Origin: Lachnospiraceae bacterium UBA3820 | GTDB taxonomy: Bacteria; Bacillota; Clostridia; Lachnospirales; Lachnospiraceae | Assembly (NCBI GenBank): GCA_002369325.1 | Contig: DFDU01000008.1 | Location: 1 to 21,440, forward strand | Direction of reading: 5' to 3' | Length of the DNA: 21,440 bases | Part shown: in pieces, positions 7,528-14,821 of the stretch | Layout: every line of letters begins with the position of its first letter | Numbering within the stretch: position 1 is the stretch's first letter | Translations under genes and position numbers: made by a program | The notes under the pieces: model-generated | The model's input: the letters and a program-made list of their open reading frames with translations, nothing else | Databases searched by the model: none | Told to the model about the DNA's origin: nothing

Positions 7528-8895
7528 TCAGTTAAATACATCATTAAGACTTTCTATATGATTTTTGGAATCCGTTACAACCGTTACCAGATCACCCTTT
7601 TGTATATAATTATCTCCCTTTGGCAAAATGAGCTCTCCTTCACGATAAATAGCAATAACCAGCGTGTTTTTCTTCATATTAAGTCTTACATCCTTAAACG
7701 GCATATTCATCTTTTTAAAGCCTTCTTTCGCCGTAAACAACAAAAGCTCAGCCTTATTATTAGCTATTGCCATATATTTTTCTATATCATTTTCAGCCGC
7801 CTTAACCTCAATATTTTTTATAAAATCAATCACCTTACTGACTGCAATTTCGGAATATGACAATATAATATCAAGGTTAATCTTATGCAAAAGCGGAAGG
7901 GTTCCCAGAGCATTTATCCTTGTCAATATAGACGGTACACTTCTTGACCAGGCATACATACTTGTAACAAGATTGGTCTCATCCGAATCGGTCAGCGAAA
8001 GATATGCGTCCGTTTTTTCCAACTTCTCATCTTCAAATATCTCGTCCATTTCTCCTTCTCCGTAGGAAACATGAATTGAAGGATATTTTTCCATAAGTTC
8101 CTTACATCTGTTCAAATTACTCTCGATTACCGTAATATTTTTCTTATCCTTTAAAAGCATATCTATAAGATACTTCGTCGTTACTCCGCCACCCATTATC
8201 ATAACCTTTTTAGCGGCATTTCTGACTATTCCCATTTTTTGAAGGAGCCCGAGTATTTCCGCCTCTCGTCCTATCAATCCTATCCTGTCGCCAAGACAGA
8301 GGACAAAATCGCCCTTTGGAATATACACCTTATCTCCGCGAAGGACAAAGCTTATTACTAAATCAGCATCTAATTCTCTTTTGATAGTCATAACTTTTTT
8401 ATCTAAAATAGGCGAATCCTTTGTTACGGAAAGGGTAATCATTCCCATATCATTTAAAAATGAGCCTTCCGATTTGACAAAGCTTGGAAATCCAATCGAA
8501 TGAGCGGCGATTTCAGCCATGGCATAGCTTGGATTGAGAATATAGTCAATATTATGTTCTTTTTCTATCTCTTTTCTGTTCGCCGCAAAATCCGGCTGAT
8601 CCACTCTTGACACGGTGTACTTAACCCCTACGGCTTTTGCCTCCACACAGCTCAAAAGATTTATTTCATCAACAGGTGTTACGGCTATCAAAATATCAGC
8701 CGAATCGGCGCCGGCCTTAAGAAGTGTTTCTCTTGAAGCACCGCTTCCGACTATTCCGTTTACACTGTATCTGTCCGTAATTGCTTCAATAAGCTCTTTT
8801 TGTTTTTCTATCACGGTAACATCATATTTTTTTGCGGTCAAAGCCTTGACCAATGCGCTTCCCGTTCTTCCACAGCCCACTATAATGATTTTCAT
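7528..8895 (-). CDS. trkA: TrkA-like potassium uptake/regulatory protein (two RCK units)
   Basis: A 455-residue peripheral protein with two tandem RCK units, the full TrkA layout. The first TrkA_N Rossmann fold opens MKIIIVGCGRTGSALVKAL with the acidic strand end VTVIEK, then VDEINLLSCVEAKAVG. TrkA_C spans about 135-220. The second TrkA_N (from about 228) has VMIMGGGVTTKYLIDML, and a second TrkA_C runs to the end. TrkA binds NAD(H) and nucleotides and gates TrkH-type K+ channels. No TrkH/KtrB pore gene is in this window; instead the gene follows a CPA1 antiporter by 3 bp, so control of the antiporter is an alternative. AGGAGG sits eight bases before ATG 8895, overlapping the upstream stop. 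Confidence 0.92.
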   Translation of the reverse strand: MKIIIVGCGRTGSALVKALTAKKYDVTVIEKQKELIEAITDRYSVNGIVGSGASRETLLKAGADSADILIAVTPVDEINLLSCVEAKAVGVKYTVSRVDQPDFAANRKEIEKEHNIDYILNPSYAMAEIAAHSIGFPSFVKSEGSFLNDMGMITLSVTKDSPILDKKVMTIKRELDADLVISFVLRGDKVYIPKGDFVLCLGDRIGLIGREAEILGLLQKMGIVRNAAKKVMIMGGGVTTKYLIDMLLKDKKNITVIESNLNRCKELMEKYPSIHVSYGEGEMDEIFEDEKLEKTDAYLSLTDSDETNLVTSMYAWSRSVPSILTRINALGTLPLLHKINLDIILSYSEIAVSKVIDFIKNIEVKAAENDIEKYMAIANNKAELLLFTAKEGFKKMNMPFKDVRLNMKKNTLVIAIYREGELILPKGDNYIQKGDLVTVVTDSKNHIESLNDVFN

Positions 8896-8898
8896 AGA

Positions 8899-10215
8899 TC
8901 AGTCCTCCTGTATTTTCTGTGCTTTTAGCTCTCTGTTCTTTTTCATTCTTTCCGCTTTATGCTTTTCAATTTCCAGATAAGCCCTCTTAACGGTAAGTCC
9001 CTGAACCAGCACGGTAAAGAAGATGGTTGCATAAGTAACATTTAAAAATATAAGATATATCTCATTTGGTAAAAATTCTTCCGTTCCTATCGCCAATGCG
9101 AGTGAAAGTCCTCCCTTCAATGCCGACCAGGACATAAGTGTAACATATTCCCCAAGATTATAATTGCCCGGAAGCTTTTTTGTTCCCGTAAGAATACTGC
9201 TTATGGATACACCGCAGACTCTGGCGATTGTATTTATAACTAAAGCTGCAGGAACAACTATAAATACATATTTGCTCAGGCTTACATTCAAAACCAATAT
9301 TCCTATCATAACAAACAAAATGGAATTAAGAAGATTTTCCACGATTTCCCAGAATATCTTATATTGTTCATCCGGATCGATAACTGCAACTCTTCTTTCC
9401 ATTTTTCCCATTGCCCATGAAAAATACATGCCGCAAACAACAGATGCTATAACGCCGGAGCAGCCAAGCTTTTCACATATTAAATATACAATCGAGACAT
9501 CAAGAAGTGATATACAGATATACATAATCGGCTGATGCGTCAGCTTCATCAATTGGAAGAAAAGGAACGAAACAAGAAGAGCAATGGCAAATGCTCCCAA
9601 AACCTCTCTCATCATAAGTATGGCAAATCCATCTTCATGACTTTTTACGACAAGTCCGCGTACAAATATAAATAAAACCACACCGGTTCCGTCGTTAAAA
9701 AGAGATTCATTTTCGATAACAGAGCATACATTTTTTGAAAGCCCGATTTTGTTAAGAATTCCTGTCGCCGCAATCGGGTCTGTAGGTGATACAACGCATC
9801 CAAGCAAAACACAGGTCCACAAACCCATATCAATATGAAACAATGCAGCCATTCCGTAAAACAAAAGTCCGTATACAAATGAAGAAATAAGTGTGGTAAG
9901 AAGTGCCAAAAGACTTACGGCACGTATATTTTCCCTGAATTTATATAAGTTAACCTTACCCGCACCTGAGAAAAGCATAAAGCAAAGAACTCCGTCAATA
10001 AGATATTCTTCAAAGCCGAAGCTTCCAAGCTTTCCGAGCATATTGGCAAGGGTATCGTTTCCTAGCACCCTGCTCATAAATAAGAGAAATAATGCTATAA
10101 GCAACGAAAAAAAGAGCACAGCTATATCACTCTGCATATGAAATATCTTTTCATTTAAAATTCCGATCACAACAATAAACGCAAGTATGACTATCAATAA
10201 TGTAAAAACGCTCAT
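8899..10215 (-). CDS. CPA1-family cation:proton antiporter (NhaP/NhaK-type)
   Basis: A 438-residue polytopic membrane protein with about 12-13 hydrophobic segments, exchanging Na+ and/or K+ for H+. CPA1 landmarks: VVSPTDPIAATGILNK (Asp146), ENESLFNDGTGVVLF with the paired Asn174-Asp175 of the ion site, and a late WSALKGGLSLALAI segment containing the family's usual lysine and glycines. The cytoplasmic tail is short and charged (from about residue 410, EIEKHKAERMKKNRELKAQK) and has no RCK domain of its own; the TrkA-like protein encoded immediately downstream may fill that role. The ribosome site AGGGGAG lies six bases before ATG 10215. First gene of the operon, behind a strong promoter. Ion preference is not readable. 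Confidence 0.93.
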   Translation of the reverse strand: MSVFTLLIVILAFIVVIGILNEKIFHMQSDIAVLFFSLLIALFLLFMSRVLGNDTLANMLGKLGSFGFEEYLIDGVLCFMLFSGAGKVNLYKFRENIRAVSLLALLTTLISSFVYGLLFYGMAALFHIDMGLWTCVLLGCVVSPTDPIAATGILNKIGLSKNVCSVIENESLFNDGTGVVLFIFVRGLVVKSHEDGFAILMMREVLGAFAIALLVSFLFFQLMKLTHQPIMYICISLLDVSIVYLICEKLGCSGVIASVVCGMYFSWAMGKMERRVAVIDPDEQYKIFWEIVENLLNSILFVMIGILVLNVSLSKYVFIVVPAALVINTIARVCGVSISSILTGTKKLPGNYNLGEYVTLMSWSALKGGLSLALAIGTEEFLPNEIYLIFLNVTYATIFFTVLVQGLTVKRAYLEIEKHKAERMKKNRELKAQKIQED

Positions 10216-10256
10216 ATCATTCTCCCCTAATCAGCACAAAGCACTCATTTGCACCG

Positions 10257-10286
10257 ATTATATCACAACAAAAGCGTTTTTACCAA
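10257..10286 (-). promoter_or_regulatory. Sigma-A promoter of the antiporter-trkA-glycosyltransferase operon
   Basis: Minus strand: TTGGTA (-35, 10281-10286), 18-bp spacer, TATAAT (-10, 10257-10262) with an extended TG (TGATATAAT). It lies about 40 bp upstream of the antiporter start, in the 88-bp gap after the last exporter gene. I see no convincing terminator in that gap, so some read-through from the exporter operon is possible. Confidence 0.75.
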
Positions 10287-10303
10287 TTGTTTTTACTTAT
10301 ATA

Positions 10304-11245
10304 TCAATCATCCTCATCCATGGAAATAACAATTTTCTTATCAACAACACTGACCTTGACTCTGTTGCTGCCTATACCGGCCGCATCAAGCATATCCTCG
10401 GACAGTTTTATTCTTCCGGCCTTATCCAAAAGCTGGTACTCGTCATGACTGTCTTTGCCGCTCTTTTTCAATTCTTCGAAATCATATCCGTTTAATTCAT
10501 CCAGCTTTTGTTTATATTCATCCTTTAATACCCGTTCTGTGCTTATCTTTCCGTCGGAAATCATAACCACTCTGTCAACCTTATCCGCGAGACTTAAATC
10601 ATGTGTAACTATAATTATCGTTATGCCAAGTTCTCTGTTTATTGCCCTGAAAAGCTCCTGTATCCTGTCCTTTGTTTTTTCATCTACTGCGCCCGTTGGC
10701 TCATCGGCAAGAAGTATCTTCGGTTCACTCATAAGAGTCATGGCTATTGCCGCTCTTTGCTGCTCACCACCCGATAGTTCAAGTGGAAAGCTGTCCTTTC
10801 TGTTTTCTATTCCGACACGTTCCAGCAAAGAAAGTGCTTTATCGTAAGCCTCCTTTTTCTTCATACCGTTAAATCTTGCATAGAGCAAAAGATTTTGCAT
10901 TACATTAAGATAAGGCATAAGATTAAGTATGCTTTTCTGCCATACAAATCCGATACTTCTTTTCCTGTATTCAATCATTTCCTTTTCGGAAAATGTACTT
11001 ATATCTCTTCCCTCAAATAAAACATTTCCCACGGTAGGTTTTTCAAGACCTCCGATTATATTGAGCAAAGTGGATTTTCCGCTTCCCGACTTGCCTATAA
11101 TAGCCATAAGCTCACCGGCTTTCACACTAAGATCAAGTCCCTGTAAGGCCATAACCTCTGTTTCGTCTGTTTTATAAATCCTGACAAGATTATCACATAC
11201 AATTATATTTTCTTTTTCATTTTCGGCAGTTTTATTTTCTTCCAT
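10304..11245 (-). CDS. ABC exporter ATPase (LolD/MacB type) with C-terminal AbrB-like module
   Basis: A 313-residue cytoplasmic ATPase with all catalytic motifs: Walker A GKSGSGKST (51-59), Q-loop Gln103 in FVWQ, signature LSGGEQQR (157-164), Walker B ILLADEP (177-183) and switch His215. The nucleotide-binding domain ends near residue 235. An unusual extension follows: a charged linker (240-268), then YQLLDKAGRIKLSEDMLDAA and a GI-x-V-x-V strand pattern to residue 308. This resembles the swapped-hairpin AbrB/SpoVT fold (D-x-x-GRI-x-(I/L)-P-(x)n-LGI). Similar AbrB-tailed ATPases exist in other Gram-positive exporters, to my recollection; their tail function is unclear. AAGGAG precedes ATG 11245. 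Last gene of the exporter operon, 39 bp after the other ATPase. Confidence 0.92.
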   Translation of the reverse strand: MEENKTAENEKENIIVCDNLVRIYKTDETEVMALQGLDLSVKAGELMAIIGKSGSGKSTLLNIIGGLEKPTVGNVLFEGRDISTFSEKEMIEYRKRSIGFVWQKSILNLMPYLNVMQNLLLYARFNGMKKKEAYDKALSLLERVGIENRKDSFPLELSGGEQQRAAIAMTLMSEPKILLADEPTGAVDEKTKDRIQELFRAINRELGITIIIVTHDLSLADKVDRVVMISDGKISTERVLKDEYKQKLDELNGYDFEELKKSGKDSHDEYQLLDKAGRIKLSEDMLDAAGIGSNRVKVSVVDKKIVISMDEDD

Positions 11246-11284
11246 ATATATCTCCTTAAAACATGTACTGTATGTTTTTCCGTA

Positions 11285-11989
11285 TCAGTTATCGTTTGAG
11301 TCTTCTTTTACAATTATTCTTTTTTCTTCAAGATTTATAAGCACATCCGCCATGTCCATAAGACCTTCATCATGAGTAGTCATAACTATGGTTAATCCAA
11401 GGTGTTTTACTAGTTCTCTGAAAAGCTTTACCACCACCAGTGCCGTCGTTGTATCCAGTGCTCCCGTAGGTTCATCGGCAAATATTATCTTCGGTTCTTT
11501 AACTATAGCTCTTGCTATGGCTATTCTTTGCTGCTCACCTCCGGATAATTGAAACGGAAAATGAGACGCTCTGTCCGAAAGCCCGACCAATGACAGGGTC
11601 TCTTTTATTTTTTCTTCATTGTCCTTACATTTTCCAAGTGTTCTCATGGCAAAATCTATATTCTCATAAGCTGTCATCATCGGAAGCAAAGCCACGGATT
11701 GAAACACATAGCCTATTTCATTTCTTCTTATCTTCTCTCTTTGAGCCTCGCTTAAGGACGACATATCTTTATCATCAAATATAACCTTACCTTCATATTC
11801 CGAATCGAGTGCCCCCATTATATTAAGAAGAGTAGTCTTTCCGGAGCCTGACCTTCCTTTAATGATAACGAGACTTCCGGTAGCAAGTTCAAAGCTCATA
11901 TTTTCTATTACATTAAGCTTTTCTCCGCTTCTTAACATAAAGCTCTTGGAAACATTATCAAGTTTTAATAAAATATCCCTATCAGCCAT
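11285..11989 (-). CDS. ABC exporter ATPase (LolD/MacB type)
   Basis: A 234-residue ATPase of standard LolD-like length: Walker A GRSGSGKTT (45-53), Q-loop Gln97 in YVFQ, signature LSGGEQQR (148-155), Walker B IIFADEP (168-174) and switch His206. It powers the FtsX-type permease encoded just upstream, probably as a heterodimer with the AbrB-tailed ATPase, since both have intact Walker B glutamates and share the operon. ATG 11989 follows GAGG by eight bases and lies ten bases after the permease stop. An in-frame TTG at 12013 would overlap the permease gene and has no clear ribosome site, so I did not use it. No C-terminal extension. Confidence 0.93.
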   Translation of the reverse strand: MADRDILLKLDNVSKSFMLRSGEKLNVIENMSFELATGSLVIIKGRSGSGKTTLLNIMGALDSEYEGKVIFDDKDMSSLSEAQREKIRRNEIGYVFQSVALLPMMTAYENIDFAMRTLGKCKDNEEKIKETLSLVGLSDRASHFPFQLSGGEQQRIAIARAIVKEPKIIFADEPTGALDTTTALVVVKLFRELVKHLGLTIVMTTHDEGLMDMADVLINLEEKRIIVKEDSNDN

Positions 11990-11999
11990 ATCCAAAACC

Positions 12000-14816
12000 T
12001 CAATCCTCTCCAAGCTTTATAACCTCGGTTATCTTAAGCCTCTTAACTATCCTTCTGATAATCACAAAGCATACCGCAAAGGTCAAAATCAAAACAATGC
12101 CAAGTCTTATATAATCCCCAATATCTATAAATATTCCAACAGGTATATTATGCTTTTGAGGAAGGTAAACTGCCGCAAATATATTTATAAAAAGCCCGGT
12201 TGTCAGTATTCCCGAAAGAGTTCCTGCCGCAATACCCGAAAACAGTACTCCCGAAACCTCAATCAAAAGCATACGGTTAATCTCATGCATGGAAATACCC
12301 ATCGCCCTGTAAACTCCGAATATTCCCTGTCTGTCACGAAGCTCCGTAATCTGATAAAGAAGGAAGCCTATTACAGAAAAGAGTATTGACAATATAAAAT
12401 TAATGGTAAATAAACCGTTGGTTATCTGAATGACAGCCTGGCTGTTCATATCGGAAATTTCCTCATCACGGCTTACATAATATTCCGTTTTTCGTCCCTC
12501 GTCCGAAAACCTACTCTTGATATAATTCTTTGCACTGTCTGTATCCTCACCGCTTATCCAGACCTCATAAGGTGTCAGGCCGTAAGTACTTATCGCATTT
12601 GCATAATTTATAACCATAAGGTAGTTTTCTTTTTCCTTGATATTGCCTTCCTCATCCACATATGTTTCGTATTGGACAAATCCCGGAAATGCATCTACTA
12701 TTCCGACTATTTCATAATGTGCCGTCGCATGAATATCCTTATCCTTTGCTTCCGGCGGCGAATATCTGAAGCATCCAATCGTATCACCTTCGCTTACCTC
12801 ATAATACTCTGCGAGATTCCTTGAAATAATAACACCATTTGTTTTAAGAGCCAGCTTATTAAGATAATTGTACCAATGCATATCATTTAATCCCGATTTC
12901 AAACGAGCCGTCTCACCGAATTCCCTGGTATTTATGCCAAGCATGCATACTCCCTCAAGCTTTTTCGCACCTATAACGGCTCCTGCCTTATCGTCCTTTA
13001 TGACACGTGTTACTGAATCGGCATACCCGTTTTTATTAAGATTTCCAAACACCTCATAATCCGGCTCTTCATAACGCCAGCTTAACGGCGGAACCATACC
13101 CGAAAGCCTAATATTCCATTTTTCTTTATAGACAAGATCAGCTCCGACATTATAGTTTATCCTTTCACGGATATTTTCATTTACCGTTCTTGCGATATTG
13201 GCATTAAATATACTTGATGCTACGGTTATTACCATAAATATCGATATAATATTGCTCTTCTTTTTATTTCGTATAACGTACAAAAGCGCCGCAAAACCTG
13301 CCGGCTTTAATTTATTTTTTGAAACTCTGTACAGCCCCCTCAGCAAATAATTTATCAATCTTATAAATATCAATCCGAGTGCCATCATAAATACGGTGGC
13401 AGACAAAAATATCATCGGATCAAGGCCTTTACCTACAAGCGTATCATGTCTCAATGTATCAATCTGTTTATTAAAATTATAAACCATATATACCGCAAAT
13501 ATCATAAGCGGTATATCAAGAAAATATCTTTCCCAAAATGAGCCCTTAAATTTTGCTATTTTTTTACTCTTTAAGCTTATAACAGTATCCTTATATGACA
13601 TAATAACAGGTATAAGCTGAAGCACGGCCGATATCAAAGCCCCCACGCCGGCATATAAAAATACTTCTACGTTAAAATAATCAACCGTTCTTATATTTTT
13701 CGAAATACTTAAGAAACCGTCCACTCTTTTTGCAAAACCGTAAAGTCCGTATCCCAAAAGGATACCTAAGAAATATGCTATAGCTTCCAAAATAACGGTC
13801 TGAATCATATAAATCTTAAGTATTTCAAATGATGACAGTCCTCTGCTGTGAAGTGAAGCTATCTCCGTTTTTTCCGAATCGATTATTCTTGAAGATATCA
13901 TGGATATAAAGATGATCAGCAAAAACAAAAGCGGTACGGCTATTACATAAAGTATTGTTTTGATATTTTTTCTTGAAATGATATATTGCTTTAAAACCTC
14001 ACTCGCATTTTCCCGGAGCTTCTCATCTTTTCCATGGAACTGATTCAAATAATCAAGTATTTCATCGGCATTTTTCGGATTAACAAATCTGTAATCGACA
14101 AGCTCGTAGCATTCATATGTAACGTAATTAAAGTTAAACCTTTCGGCTACGGCATCAAAGGTTGCCTCATTTGTATAAATGGCAAGTGAAATCTCGGACA
14201 AACTCTTATACCATGAATAGTCATCAAAACTTTTCTCTTTTACTATTCCCTCGATACGAAAAACAAGTTTAGTCCCCTTTTCATCCCTGATATTTGTGAA
14301 GACTATTTCCTCACCCACAACAAGATTATAAAAATCCATAAGTCCCTGATCGATAACACATGGGTAAACATCCTTATCCTTGTTTGCATCAAAGGCATCA
14401 AAGCCTTTTCCATAAACGGTTTCAAGCTCTCCGCCTTCAATATAGCTGATATCAAGATAACCGCCTTTATCCTTATATGATAGCTCTATCGGGCAGCCCT
14501 TTAATGTATATATACATTCCGAAGCAAGTCTCGGACAGCCCAGATACTTATCCCATGATTCTTCATAGCTTTTTACGTTTTCCCTAAGTTTAGATATCTT
14601 ATCCGTCTTTAATATATCATTTCTTGACAACACAAAAGGAAAGCTTTCATTTTTCTCATAACTATCGTAAAATCCGTCATTTATAAGTTTCTCCATAGCT
14701 CCGTTTCCGTAAAATGAAATAAGTGAAAAAACGGCAAGAATAAATATCAGTCCGAGAAAAAGGCAGCTGTATAGCTTATATTTATTTTTTATTTTTAACA
14801 ATATAAATCCCAGCAT
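12000..14816 (-). CDS. Double-FtsX ABC exporter permease, 10 transmembrane segments
   Basis: A 938-residue inner membrane permease with two FtsX cores in one chain. Segments lie at about 15-35, 287-311, 333-362, 384-407 (first core), 432-448 and 468-492 (extra linker helices), and 522-544, 803-824, 847-880, 903-922 (second core). Large extracytoplasmic domains fill 36-286 and 545-802. The two cores show similar motifs after their second helix: EIASLHSRGLSSFEILKIYM and IFGVYRAMGISMHEINRMLL, the predicted ATPase-coupling region. This mechanotransmission-type permease would extrude or process a substrate at the outer face with the adaptor lipoproteins. ATG 14816 follows GGAG by eight bases and lies five bases after the upstream stop. 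The substrate (antimicrobial peptide, lipid or lipoprotein) is not readable. Confidence 0.9.
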   Translation of the reverse strand: MLGFILLKIKNKYKLYSCLFLGLIFILAVFSLISFYGNGAMEKLINDGFYDSYEKNESFPFVLSRNDILKTDKISKLRENVKSYEESWDKYLGCPRLASECIYTLKGCPIELSYKDKGGYLDISYIEGGELETVYGKGFDAFDANKDKDVYPCVIDQGLMDFYNLVVGEEIVFTNIRDEKGTKLVFRIEGIVKEKSFDDYSWYKSLSEISLAIYTNEATFDAVAERFNFNYVTYECYELVDYRFVNPKNADEILDYLNQFHGKDEKLRENASEVLKQYIISRKNIKTILYVIAVPLLFLLIIFISMISSRIIDSEKTEIASLHSRGLSSFEILKIYMIQTVILEAIAYFLGILLGYGLYGFAKRVDGFLSISKNIRTVDYFNVEVFLYAGVGALISAVLQLIPVIMSYKDTVISLKSKKIAKFKGSFWERYFLDIPLMIFAVYMVYNFNKQIDTLRHDTLVGKGLDPMIFLSATVFMMALGLIFIRLINYLLRGLYRVSKNKLKPAGFAALLYVIRNKKKSNIISIFMVITVASSIFNANIARTVNENIRERINYNVGADLVYKEKWNIRLSGMVPPLSWRYEEPDYEVFGNLNKNGYADSVTRVIKDDKAGAVIGAKKLEGVCMLGINTREFGETARLKSGLNDMHWYNYLNKLALKTNGVIISRNLAEYYEVSEGDTIGCFRYSPPEAKDKDIHATAHYEIVGIVDAFPGFVQYETYVDEEGNIKEKENYLMVINYANAISTYGLTPYEVWISGEDTDSAKNYIKSRFSDEGRKTEYYVSRDEEISDMNSQAVIQITNGLFTINFILSILFSVIGFLLYQITELRDRQGIFGVYRAMGISMHEINRMLLIEVSGVLFSGIAAGTLSGILTTGLFINIFAAVYLPQKHNIPVGIFIDIGDYIRLGIVLILTFAVCFVIIRRIVKRLKITEVIKLGED

Positions 14817-14821
14817 ATATT

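Noticed and set aside
10216..10303. Possible terminator after the exporter operon
   Set aside because: Only AT-rich partial symmetry (AAAAGCG...TTTTT) is present with no stable GC stem; I could not support a terminator.
11990..12013. TTG start adding eight residues to the second ATPase
   Set aside because: It lies inside the permease gene without a ribosome site; ATG 11989 has GAGG at eight bases.
12868..13059. Plus-strand open frame inside the permease gene
   Set aside because: Antisense to a conserved coding region, no ribosome site, and no recognisable product.
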